Positions 22,656-35,206 of a stretch of DNA of 64,000 nt are shown here, one piece after another. Source of the DNA: Dasypus novemcinctus (taxonomy: Eukaryota; Chordata; Mammalia; Cingulata; Dasypodidae); assembly GCF_030445035.2 (NCBI RefSeq), contig NC_080695.1, forward strand, positions 1,482,545-1,546,544, written 5' to 3'. The notes under the pieces are model-generated. The model was not told the DNA's origin, did no database searches, and was given only the letters and a program-made list of their open reading frames with translations. Position 1 is the stretch's first letter; each line of letters starts with the position of its first letter. A program made the translations under genes and the position numbers.

Positions 22656-25600
22656 AGAGACGCCCATTTTTACCACTTCCCGTCGACACTGTACTAGAGG
22701 TTCCAGCCAGGTAAGTGGGCAAAAGGAGACATGAGCGGCAGCCGTATTGCAAGAAAAGAAAGCAAGCTCTCTCTGTCGATGACACGGTCGTGTATGGAGG
22801 AAATTCTGGGGAAGCTACCAGACGTTCCCAGAACTGACCGAGTCCCACCAGGTTGTAGGGTACAAGATCAGCATATAAAAATGGATTGCATTTCTGTACA
22901 GTTACAAAGTACAACCTGAAAATGTAATTACAAAAACAATTCCATTCACAAGCATCAAGAAGGATAAAATACTTAGGAATGAATTTAATGAAGCAAGTGC
23001 AGAACTTATCCTCTGAAAATTACAAGGTGTTGTTAAGAAAGTGAAGATGTGAACGCACGGGTGTCGGCGTGCGCCATCTGCGGCCTGTGCAGCTGCGCGT
23101 CTTCTCAGGGAAGACGGGGCTCAGAGCTGACGGAGCAGGTGGAAAAGGAAGGTGCGGCCGGAGAGAGGGAGAAGCTGACGCGCAAATCGAGACAGACGTC
23201 AGGAGAAGCAGAGAGAACCTTCTAGACCAGCGTGGACAGTACCCAGGACGGATGAACCAGAGGCAAAGAAAAGGACTGAAGCTGCAGCGAGAGAAAGGGA
23301 AGGGGAAGAGCAAAGCAAAAGCAGCCAGGGCAGCAAAGGGTTTGGCCTGGTAGAAACGTGAGAAGTGACACGTTGGACAGGTGTTTGATTAGAATGCATA
23401 CATCGATTTCACTTTCCATGTTGTTTTCCTGTTTGTTTCTATATTTCAACTTCTCCCTTTTCTTCATTTCGAACCCATCATTCTCTTTAGTGTGTAATGG
23501 GAACTTAAACTGTTTCCTTTGATGAAAAAATAAATACATACATATATCCACACACCCATAAATAGGAACGCCCCAGGTTCCTGGTCCGGCAGAGGGCACA
23601 GTCACGCTGGCACAGGCCCTCCACGCTAACCGGGCGCCGTCTCCCAGAATCCCTGCTGACTGTTCTGTGGAAGCCGGCAGGCCAGTGCTGAAATGAGAGG
23701 CCTGCAGGAGCGGAGCAGCCGCTCCCCACAGAGGAGGACAAGCAGGGGCGCCTCCTGGACTCAGCGGGGAACGCTCTGGTGCCCTGCGCCGCCGGCCTCA
23801 CCGCCTCCCCGGCCTCCATCATCGCCACCACCTCTGGGCCTCCTTGCGCCTGCGGCAGCTCCTCGGTCACTCCTGTCTGCCAAGGCCTCTGCTGAGGGGG
23901 CCAGGCCCCGCAGCCCAGGCAGGCAGCTGAGGGGCCCCAACGCCTGGCTGGCCCGATGGGGGCTGCTCCTGCTGCCGTGGAGTCCGCCGTGTCGTGGCGA
24001 GGCTCTCTGAAACCGCCCGCCTTGCCGCCCCTCGCCGCCCTCTCCACCCGCGGGCTTCCTCCTTACATGCCCTGCCACATGCCGGCACTGCCGTGCCCGC
24101 CTTGCCGCTGTCCTCCCGTGCTGGGCCGGGGCCCCTCCCTTGCTGCCCGCACCCCCACATCCAGACTGCCCCTCCCTGCCCCAGGCTCCGCACAGCCGAG
24201 TGAGGCGGGCGCCTCGGGAGGGGCTGGGCCGGCTCGTGGTGCCGCGCTGCGCTCAACGTCCAGCCGGGGGGCGTCCCCACAGAGGAGCTTGGGCAGGAGG
24301 AGGCCCCTCGAGGGCGTGCCTGGGTGGGGTTCGGCGTCCGTGTCCTCGGGTACCCCTGCTGTCGGCACATTGGCCGGGCCCCTGGGGTGCGTGTGCCTGG
24401 CTCCGGCACACAGTGTGGGGGCAGCGAGGGGCCGTTGGCCACTGTCCCTTCTTGTGGAGATTCAGGCCATGCACGTGGGGCAGCAGGGGATGGCCCCACA
24501 CGCGGGGCTCTGGGCTGCGGGCAGGCCCTAGCGCGCTCTGGAGCTCCCTCAGGCGCCCACTCCCAGCTTTGGGGTTCCTCTCCAAAAGCCGAGGCTCCCC
24601 GTCCCAGGGTAGTGGCCTCCTATGGCTTGCAAACTCGGCCGTCAGAATGAGTGTGTGGGCCAGAGTGCCGAGGGGAGGGGGGTCACACGGCCACTCACGG
24701 GGCAGTGAGCAGAGGCCCAGGCTGCTGGGCGGTGGCTGTCGGCCCCCCAGCGGGGGGCTCTGCCCAGCCCAGGGGGCAGAGACGTGCGTGGGAGCTGGGG
24801 CGTTGGGAGCGCTTCTGCCCTGGTGGGATCTGAGTGGCTGCAGGTACCTGGGACTCGGTGGGGCGGGGTCCTGGTGGTGACTGGCCACATGCCTGGATTC
24901 CTCCAGACATTGTGGCACTTGCCCTGAATTCCTTTCCATGTACATGGGAAGTTAGGAGTGGTTTCCATGACTCCTTTTAGTGAAACTTTGAGATGATGGG
25001 CTGTCCCTGTCGCTGTGGAGATTCTTAGCGTGCTTAGTTGTCTCCATCACTGCAGATATTCTGAGCAGGTCCCCCTCCTCGTCCATCCGGGGTTAACTCT
25101 CGATCCCTCCCTCAGCCGGTTCCGTAAGCATGGACCATGCACGAAGTGCTCCAGAGGCCCCGATGTGGGGGCCGCTGCCATGGCAGCTTCCTGAGGGCGG
25201 ATGAGGAGCTGTCGGCCGCTCTGCGCAGGGCTTGCAGTGCTGAGAGCTGCACAGGCTCCCCCGGTGCCTGGCAGATGTGGTGGATTATCAGCACATTCTA
25301 CAGCACCTTTTGTGGCATTTTGATTGACTGTTCATGCCAGCTGGATAAAAATTACCAGGTACACTAAAAGGTGTAATTACTTGCTTTCGTCTGTATGTTG
25401 GGTATTATAAATCTTTCCTCAGTGGAAACCATAACCACAGAGCTGGCTTCACAAAAAGAGTGACAGTAGCAAAACGTCAGTGCCCTGCCGAGACGAGGGG
25501 AAGCGGCCACAGAGGCGGCTCTGTGGCCAGAGCAGCGGAGATGGGGCCGCCCTGCTGCGGCGCTTCTCTGCTGCTGCCGGGCCGAGCCAGAGCTGCGGCA

Positions 25601-25746
25601 TCGGCTCACGCCAGGAAGTGGCCGCTTAGGTTCAGCGGCTGCCGGGGCAGTGCGTCAAAGGCCCCTGACAAACAGACCGTGTCCTTCAGCACTGGGCTCC
25701 CCAGGTTCAGGCAAGGCTGAGCAGAAAGGAAAATAGCAGTGGTCTG

Positions 25747-25769
25747 CCCCCCCCCCCCCCCCCCCCCCC
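25747..25769. repeat. Run of 23 cytosines
   Basis: Uninterrupted C23 followed by GCGCG. The true length in the genome is uncertain because such runs are error-prone in sequencing. Confidence 0.9.
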
Positions 25770-26636
25770 GCGCGAGGTGGCCGCGTGCTGCCGCGCCATC
25801 CCTGAGAGCGAGCGCGCAGACGGACTCTCCAGCCTCGGGGAAGCCTGTGGGGCGGTCTTGTGGCTAGCGGTGCCAGGCCCCCCGGGGCTCTCTGAGCACC
25901 ACCGCGGCTCCCAGGCGTCAGATTGCGCTTACGAAGGGAAGAACTCGAGCTGCGCGCCTGCATGGCCTCGGCTTTCCACGTGGCGGCACGTCCTGGGCCG
26001 GGGCACAGGAAGTGGAGTACGAGCAGAGAAGGGAGAGCCACCATGTCGAGGAAGCAGAGATTGACTGAAGGGCTGACGGCTTCCTGCAGTTCTAATTGTG
26101 CTGGAATTTGGGGGCAGGTATAAACAGGAGGTCGCTGTGCTCAGAGGAGCTCTAGAAATCTTCCCAGGGGCCAGCGCCTTGGGCCACAGCATGAAACCGG
26201 GATTTGTCAGCGAGCAGCTGCTGGGCTGCTGTGGGTGAACGGGGATTACTAGAAGCCAGGATGGAATGCAGCGCCTTGGGGGCACCCCTAACAGAGCCTG
26301 ACCTGAGCCCTGGAAGGGTGGAGCAGACTCGCTGTGAATTTACCACCTGCCAGCACTAAACTCAGCTCTCCAAAGAAAACGACAGGCCCAGAGCAGCAGC
26401 AGCAGCGGTCTGGCCCAGGGGCGCGCAGGGAGACGGGGAGAGCCCGACAGGCACCGCGTGCGCTCACTGCCGAGCCCAGGGGAAGGGCACATCCCAGCAG
26501 CCCAAGGCAAAGGGCACGTGGATGCCTGCAGAGGTGAGGGCAGACCTGTCGGTGGGAGCGCAGCATCTTGAGAGGCACTGTGGGGCCGTCGCCTGGAACG
26601 CCTGCCCCAGCAGAAGGTGATGTGCAGGAAATCAGA

Positions 26637-26880
26637 AACAAAATTCATCACCAGCAGACCTACACTACGAGAAGTGAAATGTGAAGGAAGGTGACACCAG
26701 ACAGTGGACTGACATGAAATAGGCCAACAGCTAAACATGAAATGATTTTCCCTTTTTCTTTAATTTCTATAAACGAAGTAAAGAGTGTAAGTGAATGAAA
26801 TAGAGAAAGAGAAAAAAGGAAATAAACTAAACCAAATGATATACTTACACATATATATTTAATAAAAGAGGGTGCATAAC
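26637..26880 (+). mobile_element. L1 fragment (region upstream of ORF2)
   Basis: AAATTCATCACCAGCAGACC near 26640, followed by GACACCAGACAGTGG near 26694, follows the same L1 text as the equivalent stretch near 19680. It is a separate, decayed insertion or a detached piece. The right limit is uncertain. The A/T-rich stretch 26880-27680 is probably also old repeat, but I cannot classify it. Confidence 0.55.
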
Positions 26881-27689
26881 TACAATCCTACAGACTTTTT
26901 GTTTTCATTTTTTTAAATTTTTTTTCCTTACAGACTTTCAAAGCATAAAAAGGAAATCAATTGTTACATTGGGAAAAAAAACAGGATAAAAGAATATCTA
27001 TAGTTTGCTACCTTTCATTGGCAAAGAACGAGATATAAGAAAATGCACATGTATAGCTTTTCATTTGTGCAGAAGATAAACAAGAAAGATACACGAGAAA
27101 CCAGAGAGACCGGTTACGTTCAGGGAATGGGTGGAAAACGGATGGAAGGAGAAATGGGAACGAGGAGAGAAGCCCACTGCCCTGAGCCCCATCCTCGGAG
27201 CCCTGACTCCTAGTGCTGTTTAGAATATTGCCTCACCCTATCCTGGCCCAGGAAGTGGTTAAATCGACAAAAGAGGTGGGAAAACACAAAATAAATGCAA
27301 ACAGTAACAGATAAGCCTAACTGCGTGACAAAGGAGTGACAGAACCACACTGACGACTCTTTGTACCTTGGGGATAGAGTATTTTACTGAGAAACTTAAG
27401 AATAAAATAAAAATGTGTTGTACACAAATGCTGGAATTGAGTTAGTAAACTTACTATGTGTCCAAGGTTAAATTCATCAGAAGTAAGCCGTAGTGACTCA
27501 TCCATCTTTATGAGGTGCACCAAGAAAGGCAGCACATCGCTTGTATTCTTGGGGGGAAAGGAGGCCTAGCTTTTACCTCATCATGAGAAGACATCAGAAA
27601 AATCTAGTTTAGGGGTAGGCTTTAAAATAATTGACTAGCTTTCTCAAAAGTATCCAAGTCCTGATACACAGCTGAAGACTGAGGAGTGT

Positions 27690-27892
27690 CAGTCGGAGGA
27701 GACTGAAAGGACGTGACAGTTAAATGCAGTGGAATTCTGGACTGGATCCTGGTACAGAAAAGAGTGTTAGTGGAAGAACTGGCAAAACTCAAATATGGGC
27801 AGTAGTATTGATGAATGACAGGTATACATACACTACTTTTACAACTTTTCTGTAAATCTGCATTTTTTCAAAATAAATAGTTAAAGGCAAGT
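27690..27892 (+). mobile_element. 3' end of an old interspersed element (L1M-like)
   Basis: Contains TTCTGGACTGGATCCTGG and, near the end, CAACTTTTCTGTAAATCTG followed by TTTTCAAAATAAATAGTT. This ending recurs in 3' ends of old mammalian retroelements. Family assignment is tentative. Confidence 0.45.
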
Positions 27893-28905
27893 ATTATAGG
27901 CAATTTTATGCTTACAAATTAGACAACTTAGATGAAGTGGTTAAATTCCTTTAAAAGCATAGATTACTAAAACTGTGAAAGAAGGAGAAATCACATATCT
28001 GAATAGCCCTATAAATTGAAATTATTCAACAAACAAACCAGCCACCTTCTCACTAAGAAAATGTCATGGCTAGACACTTCCCTGATGAGTTCTACAAAAG
28101 ATATTTAAGGAAGAAATGATACCAATTCTATACAAACTCTCTCAGAAAAAGAGGAGAGGCAACCCTTCCCAAGACATTTTTATGAGGCCACTGAAGATAA
28201 GGACATTTCCAGACAAGAAAATTAAAGAGCAATATCCTGCAAGAGCATAGACAAGAGGAGTCCTTAAGGAAATGTCAGCAAGCTGAATCCAGCAATATAC
28301 AAAACACGTGGTGCATCAAGACAAATGCAAGAAGTGGATGTGGCTCAACTAACTGGGCTCCCGTCTACCATATAGGAGGTCCAGGGTTTGATGCCCAGGG
28401 CCTCCTGGTGAGGGCAGGCTGGCCCAAATGGGAATGCCCCCCCATGCAAGAGTGTCAGCCAACATGAAGAGCTGGTGCAGCAAGATGACACAACAAGAGA
28501 CACAGAGGAGAGAACATAAGAAGATGCAGCAGAATGGGGAAAGTAAGGTGGCGCAAGAGAGTAATCGCCTCTCTCCTACTCTGAAGGGTCCCAGGATCAG
28601 TTCCCAGCATCGCCTGATGAGACTGGAGGCGGACACGGAAGAGCGAGCAGCGAATGGACACAGCAGACAATGGGGGGGATTGGAGGGGGGGGGAGAATAA
28701 ATAAAAATAAATCTTTAAAAAAACGACTAAATGCAATTTCTCCCAGGAATGCAAGGTTGGTTTAACATTAATGAATTAATGCAATTCACCAAATTACTAG
28801 AGAAAGATATATAACATTCTGTATCAACAAAATCGATGTATAAAAAGCATTAGACAAAACTAAACAGCCATTCATGAGTAACCAGAACATCCTCACACTG
28901 CTAAC
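27893..28905 (+). mobile_element. L1 ORF2 fragment split by a SINE
   Basis: Text such as GACAACTTAGATGAAGTGG (near 27922), CTGAATAGCCCTATAA (near 27999) and CCCAGGAATGCAAGGTTGG (near 28743) belongs to the L1 ORF2 reverse-transcriptase region in order. The SINE at 28331-28724 interrupts it. Frames are broken throughout. Confidence 0.75.
28331..28724 (+). mobile_element. DAS SINE with an unusual internal segment
   Basis: Begins AAGTGGATGTGGCTCAAC without the usual leading G run. It ends in ATAAATAAAAATAAATCTTTAAAAAAA. Flanks GACAAATGCAA (28320-28330) and GACTAAATGCAA (28725-28736) are the target-site duplication. Between about 28546 and 28613 it carries an extra stretch that looks like a second tRNA-type unit and is absent from the other copies here. 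Confidence 0.85.
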
Positions 28906-30704
28906 GTTGAACGCCTTTCCTGTAAGTTGGGGACCAGGCATTGTGCGTGCATCGCTCGGTGACAGAAGATCCCAGAGCCCAGCACGGCGGCCCCAGCCCA
29001 GGACGCGGTCTCAGGAGAAGTTGTCGCCCTGCCCAGGCCTCGACTTTGGACTTCTCCCAGCCTCGAAGCATGCCGCAGTGAGTCCCGTGGTGAAGCCGAC
29101 TTCACCTGCGGCGTTTGTTTCAGCAGCCAGGAAACTGAAGCAGACCGTTGCTTAGAAAGCTAAGTTTGCTCTTAAGCCTTACAGCCCAGTGTTTCCACTC
29201 CTCGATAGCTGCCCAGGAGAAGCGAGGGCCCGTGTTTACGAGGGGACTCCCACCAGACATTCGCAGCCATTTCCCTCGCTGGCCACGAGCGGGAACGGCC
29301 ACAGAGCACAGCAGGACGGTGATCCGTCGGGGCAGTCCTCACGGTAAACAGGAAGGAACCCTGATGAGAACTGGCGGTGCGTCTGAGACCCACGCTGGCG
29401 GAGGCACCGGGGCCGTGAGGTGCTGCTGAGGCCTCGCAGGGGGAGGTGCCCCTGGGGCTCCCGGGCAGTGTGTGGCGCTGGGCCTTGGTGGACACGAGCG
29501 CCTCAGACTCCTGTGGCCTGAGCACATTGGATGCTTGGTGGAGGGCAAGCAACAGCGGAGAGGAGGGCCTCTGGCCATGGAATGTGCCGCCGCCTCTGCC
29601 TGCCCTGGCAGAGACAAGAAACCCCCGGAGCCAGCCTCTCCCAGGCGTTCCATTGACCCCAGTCCAGCCGTGTGCCTCTGAGCCCTGTGGGCAGCGGCGC
29701 GGCCTGGGCCTCTGTGGTGGACCGGGCGGGGTGGCGGCACCTTCGCCACCCACACAGCCAGCCATCTGGGGCACTACTGCCTCAGAAGGGGCCAGCGCAG
29801 CCCCTCCTGCCACCCCCAGGGCCTAGGCGGGTGCTGGACCAAGGCCAGAGTGAGTGACACGAGTCCTTGAGCGAGCACGGTAGAGACCAAAGCAGCCGCA
29901 GGCCCGGGGGTGGGGGGTGCTGCCAGATGTGCGTCACCAAGTGCAGCGTTCCACAGGGTCGCAGACGGCCCTGCGCCTGCAAGGAAGCACCCGGAGCCCA
30001 ACGCCATGCGCGCCTCAACGTGCGCCATAACGCGAGGAGGAAACTGTCCCCCCGCCCCGCTGGCCCAGCCCGCAGAGAGCACGGCGGGCAGGAAGCCGCT
30101 GACCCCGGCCGGCCGCCGGAGCTGCAGGATTTGGCAGCGCCATCTTCGCAGGGCTTAGAACACCTCTGAGGCCTGCACACTGAGAAAGGCAAAACTTCGC
30201 CGAGACGAACTTAAAAACCTCAGTGCAGGAGAGATGCGGCACCGTGACGGCCTGTGAGGCGAGGCTGCGCCGGCCGTTTGGGGCAGGCACCGGCCAGGGC
30301 ATCTCTGGGCTCAGCATCCCCAGGGAGTTGACTCAAGTCGAGGCGCGCTTCCCTGATGGGCCGGTCTCATCAGTGAAGTCCAAAGAGCAAGACTCCGAGG
30401 TGGCCTGGAGAAGAAGAGATTCTGCCTCAAGCCCGCAGCGTCAGCCCCCGCCTGTCCCCCACGGCCGCGCTGCAGACTTGAGGCTCACTGGCCCCGCAGG
30501 CGTGCCCGCCGCCCCTGGAAGCAGACCCCTCCGTGTGTCTGCAAACGTGGGTACACATGTCGTGCTGCGCGTACGCTGGCGCGTCCGTCTCCGGCGAGCT
30601 CTGAGCAGCCATGTTCACACCCCAGTCGGTGTTGTTGAGACGCCTTGACTTTACCTCCTTGGTCTGCAGAGTCCCGCCTGTCCGTCTTAACCGTGAGCAG
30701 GCTT

Positions 30705-31185
30705 TTCTTTTTAAAGAAATTGACAAGCTGATTCTGAAATTTATGCAGAAATGCAAAGAACCCTGAAGAAAGAACAAAGTTTGGGGACTTACGTTACCTG
30801 GTTTTGAAAACTTAGGATGTTGCTATCCAGCTAGGAAGGTGGTTTAGTGGGAGGAACGGGGAGACCAGAAGTGGACCCCAGACCAGAAAGGGACCCCAGC
30901 CGATGCGGCCGAGGATTCCAGCCAAGACGCCTCCGTGGGGGAAGGAGCGTCGTCGTTTACAAACAGGCCGTGACCATGGCATAGCTGTGTAGAAAAACAA
31001 ACGACCATCGAGTGTTGTTCTGTCTACCCCAAAACTTAATTTGAGACAGACCATAGACCTAAATGTAAAAGCCAGGAGCACGATGTTGTTGGACGGAAAC
31101 AAAGAAGAATTTCTTCCAGAAATGGGCCCATACGTGTGTGGTCAGTTGACTTGACCAAGGCACTGCATCGTCCCCAGGCCAGGCA
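30705..31185 (+). mobile_element. Rearranged L1 ORF2 3' fragments
   Basis: GACAAGCTGATTCTGAAATT near 30721, AGACCATAGACCTAAATGTA near 31047 and CCATACGTGTGTGGTCAGTT near 31128 are L1 ORF2 3' text. The order of the last two is reversed compared with an intact element, so deletion or rearrangement has occurred. No open frame remains. Confidence 0.6.
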
Positions 31186-32663
31186 AGTCTCACACACGGG
31201 GGCTGGCGTCTCGGAGCGCCTCGGAGGCAGAGCGCGCGGGTGGGTGAAGAGGCCCCGGCAGCGCGCCTCTCCAGCGTGGCCGTGGCCGCCACGAAGCAGC
31301 AGGTCTGCGCCGGGCGCGTCGCCAGCGTGTGGAGCTGACTGAGGTCACGCTCAGAACCCGCAGGTCGGCGTAGCGGTGGGCAGAGGGCTCGTTCACAGGC
31401 GGGCCCTGGAGCGCCGGGGCCCCTGGGACGCCGAGGTGCCCCCTGGAGTGGCGGGCAGCACCCAGGCGCGGGCGCAGTAGCTGGGACCCTCGCATCCCTA
31501 GGGTGGTGAGCAAGGGCGCGGCTCGGACAGCTGGCGGCAGCTGCGCCTGCCCTCGGGGCGCTGCCGGCGTGTGACGTCACCGTGCACACGAAGACGGGAA
31601 GTGGCCAGCGCTCTGGCCGCCTGAGCCACGACAGCTGAGCCTGCGACCCCGCTGCCCGGTGGCAGGGGGAGAAGCGCATCACGGGCCCTCCAGGGGCCAG
31701 CAGCCACGTGGGTGCGCCGCGGGACTGCCGGGTGCTGCGAGGGACTCTCCATGCCCGAGGAGACGGTCCACGTCTAGCCCGCGGGGGCGCCCGGCCCTCA
31801 GACTCAGGCGCCGAGCTCGGGAGAGGCCGTTGCTCGTTTGGCCAGAGCCGGCTGGCACTGTGACCTAAGCACACCTGTCCCGCATCTGTGTCGCCTCCGA
31901 GGAGACGGGCAGCGGAGCCCCTGGAGACGCACACCACACCCCCACCGCCTCCGGCCACAAGCAGGGCCGGCACTCAGGGTGTCCTGCGGGCAGAGGCTGT
32001 CGCCCGGCCCCCCTCCGGCCTGCGTGTGGAGAACAGCAGTGCAGCACACAGGGCGTCCGCCCAGCGCACCCTCCGGAGGCCGCCTGAGCCCTCGGAGCCC
32101 GGCAGGGAGGGCGAGACCGTGAGCGGGCAGCTCTGAGCCTGGGCCGACGTCGCCAGAAGAGCAGGGCACGCCTGGCGCAGGCGAGGAGTGAGGAGCCCAC
32201 CAAGAGCCAAGGGCGCGAGGGCGCGCACGGTCAGGCGCGGGCGGCGGGCAGCAGCGTGGGGCTGGGTGCGCCCGTACAGCTGGGGCGGGCCCAGTGCTTG
32301 GCTGTCCTGATTGGCTGTCCCACCCGCCAGTTCACAGGGGCCAGCGGGGAGGCCTTTGGGGGTGTCCCAGGCTTCGCCTTGACCCCGCAGGGGATTATTC
32401 TTGTGGTCGGGGTTGCGTGGGATCACTCAGGAGGTTTCAGGTGGGGTCGCGCGGCCGTGTGGTGCGGGCCTCAGCCGTGACCCACCTTCCCTCTCCCCAG
32501 ACTGGCCTGCAGTGGCGAGGGATGGGGTGGGGTCGGCAGGCCGAGGGCCCGGGCGGGGGCAGTGTGCAGCGTGGGGGCGCCCACACCCGTCCTCCAAGTC
32601 CTGCTGCCAGCAGCTCCAGTCCAGCCAGCACACCCCGGGGTCCACACAGGGCCCCCCCCCCCC

Positions 32664-33066
32664 GCCCAGCCGGGTCCACGCAGCCCGTACCCTGCCCCCC
32701 GCCCAGCCGGGTCCACGCAACCTGTACCCCCCCATCCAGCCGGGTCCACGCAGCCCGTACCCCGCCCCCCGCCCAGCCGGGTCCACGCAACCTGTACCCC
32801 CCCCCCATCCAGCCGGGTCCACGCGGCCTGCACTCCCCCCCCCATCCAGCTGGGTCCACACGGCCTGTACCCCCCCCCCCCGCCCAGCTGGGTTCACATG
32901 GCCTGTACCCCCCCACACACCCAGCCGGGTCCATGCGACCCACACCCACCCCACCCCCCGCCCAGCCAGGTCCACGCGACCCACACCCACCCCACCCCCC
33001 GCCCAGCCGGGTCCACGTGGCCTGTACCGCCCCCCCCGCCCAGCTGGGGTCCATGCGGCCCGCACG
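32664..33066. repeat. C-rich minisatellite, 11 copies of ~37 bp
   Basis: Eleven units, each with CCAGCYRGGTCCAYG, a variable six to nine bases, a TAC or CAC, then a C run of four to ten. The C-rich strand is + and the G-rich strand is -, giving i-motif and G-quadruplex potential. The variable C runs set the unit length. Open frames on both strands are repeat artefacts. Confidence 0.93.
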
Positions 33067-35166
33067 CCTGGCCCCTCCGTCACAGAGCCGCTGGGGAGAG
33101 CAGTGCAGCTGAAGGTGGGCCGGCAGACACCCCATGCTCCACCGCCGGACTCTAAGTGTAGGCCTCGCCTTGACCGCGCTGTGTGTCCGCGTGCCCTCCC
33201 ATGGGCGTGGGTGTGGGCTGCGGCAGTGCCCGACCAGCCCTCGCCTGCCAGGGCCCTTTTCTCCCGCCCGGACCCAGCTCAGCCAGAAGAAGGGCGTTTT
33301 CATCCTGAGGCCCCAGAGAGCGACGTAGGCCTCAGCACGTGTGCGCCGGGATCGCGGCTCTTCTCTGGTAGGCCAAGTGAGGACTTCCACCGAGATGGAG
33401 TGGAATTACTTCAGACGCCGTTGGCACGCCGACACCCTCACGCCGTGCCTTTCTCGACTGCCCAGGAGGACATGCCAGCTCGGGGTGGCCACACAGGTGA
33501 CTGGACTGTGGGGCTGCAGCTCGCAGCGGAGGGACAGTCCGGAGCCCAGGGCATCGCTGGGGCTTTCTCAGAGTCAAAGCGCCCATAGCAAAGTTGTGTG
33601 AAGTGTGACGAAACTGACACGGGAACGCACGTGGGCTGGCAGAGACCGGAAGCAAGCCTGCGGTCGCCGCTCCGCGACAAGCCGGCCCTGCCCGGCACTC
33701 GCCTCTGGACTGAGGGTCATTGCTCTAAGGTGCTTTCTCGCCTTAGCACGGGCAGAACCAAAGCAAAGGCGCTGGCCGCTGGGGCGTGGCCAGGCTTCGC
33801 GCAGGAGCCCTGGGAAAGGCCAGCGCTGCACGCGGGCGTCTGGGCGCCGGTGAGCGCCCTGACCTTCAGCCTTGCAGCTGCAGCCCTCGGCGCAGCGGGC
33901 GCCCACCTCACCTCCGCAGTCTCCTGGGCGTCAGAGGCGCAGGCCCAGGTCGAAGCCGCCTGAGTTCGGCCGCGTCATGGCAGCTTTCAAGGGGTCTCTA
34001 GGATTGGAGGGTCAGGGCGAAACAGAGCAGCACGAGAAGCAGCACGTGAATTTCTCTTCCTAACTGTGCTTCAGCCCAAAGGCCTGCTCCCACAACGCCT
34101 TCCGTCATGTCCTGTTCACGCATTCAGACGGCAGGCTTCTGTCCACTCACTCGTCGCTTGCAGAGGAAAATAAAATGGAAATCCTCTTGGAAAAATGTCT
34201 AAGCGGAGCAAAGTATTAACGCGTGAAACAAGCAAGGTCACGGTGGACCACTTGCCAAGCGAGGCCAGCAGCTTCTAGAAGGAGAAACGGGGCGTGGGCA
34301 GGCCCAGGCCTTAGGGCAGGCACATTCTGCCCCCCCCGAGGGAGCCCCAGGCGGGCACAGCAGCCCTGGGGGCACGTGGGGACAGCCGGGCTGCTCTGCC
34401 TGCACCCGGGGCCCCTCCGCCAGGCCAGAGGGGGCTCGCCCCGGATTCGGCTGTCCACACCTGGGTGCCGTCGCCCAGACAGGCCTTTGCTAGAGGGCTC
34501 AGGACCCAGAAGCCCCAGGCTGCCCCGCTAGGTTTGGGGGAGACTCACTCGGAGGGGCCCCTTCCCTTGACGAGGGCGGCGCAGCTCAGGCTGCAGGCAC
34601 GCCCCTGCGTCCCCTCAGGGGCCACCGCCCCACGTGCCCGGCCCGGCTGGGGCCTGGGAGGCGCCTTCTGTGCACTCAACCAACACGCATGGTTCTCGAG
34701 TGTCCACCTGACCACGGACCCCGTGAGGCGGCCTGCCCAAGCCCGAGCCGCCCCGCCCAGGTGCCGGCCTCCGCCTGCCTGAGCTCTCTCCGTGCCTGTA
34801 GCCCCACGTGCTGGCCTGGAGGCCCCGGGCCCCGGGGCGGAGTCCCCGCTGAACCCGCTGCGCTGGTGCGATGCTACACTGGACACGCTGGAAGTCTCCT
34901 CGGTGGGTAGCTGGTCCGTCGTGGGGAAAGGCTTCTGCGTCCAGGTGCAGCTGGCAGAGAAGAGCCCACGTGCTCCTGCCTGGCGCATCTGGCCACGCCT
35001 CCCTCCCCGTGCCCCCTTCCCATCACGGGCCGGCGCTGGAAGGGAGACGCTGCCCGGCAAGGAGGGCCAGGGCCATGGGAAGCGCTGCGTTGGCCAAGGC
35101 TGCCCTGAGGAGGCAGGCAGGGGGCGAGGTGCACGGGCCCCGGGGGGCCTGAGTGTGCCCGCGCTG

Positions 35167-35206
35167 CTCGTGGAAAGTGCACATTACTCGTGGAAAGTGC
35201 ACATTA
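35167..35206. repeat. Exact 20-bp tandem duplication
   Basis: CTCGTGGAAAGTGCACATTA occurs twice in direct succession (35167-35186 and 35187-35206) without a mismatch, indicating a recent duplication. Confidence 0.9.

Larger units (their letters stand above)
18920..23045 (+). mobile_element. Decayed LINE-1, from upstream of ORF2 through reverse transcriptase, plus strand
   Basis: About 3.6 kb of L1 once two SINEs (20101-20526, 22572-22655) are removed. Recognisable order: the pre-ORF2 region (19000-20100 and 20527-20700), endonuclease-like part (20700-21500), then reverse-transcriptase region with GTCCCAGGTCCAGGTGG near 22028, CAAGTGGGATTACCCCAGGA near 22281, and AAAATACTTAGGAATGAATT near 22967. 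Frames are broken by many stops and indels; the longest open pieces are under 110 codons. It matches the older L1M-type text common to placental mammals. The 5' boundary is approximate and the copy stops abruptly near 23045. Confidence 0.82.

Noticed and set aside
31059..31973. A 304-codon minus-strand frame in CpG-rich sequence, considered as a gene or CpG-island promoter
   Set aside because: It runs into an L1 remnant. No promoter element, splice signal or homologue could be pointed to, and GC content explains the length.
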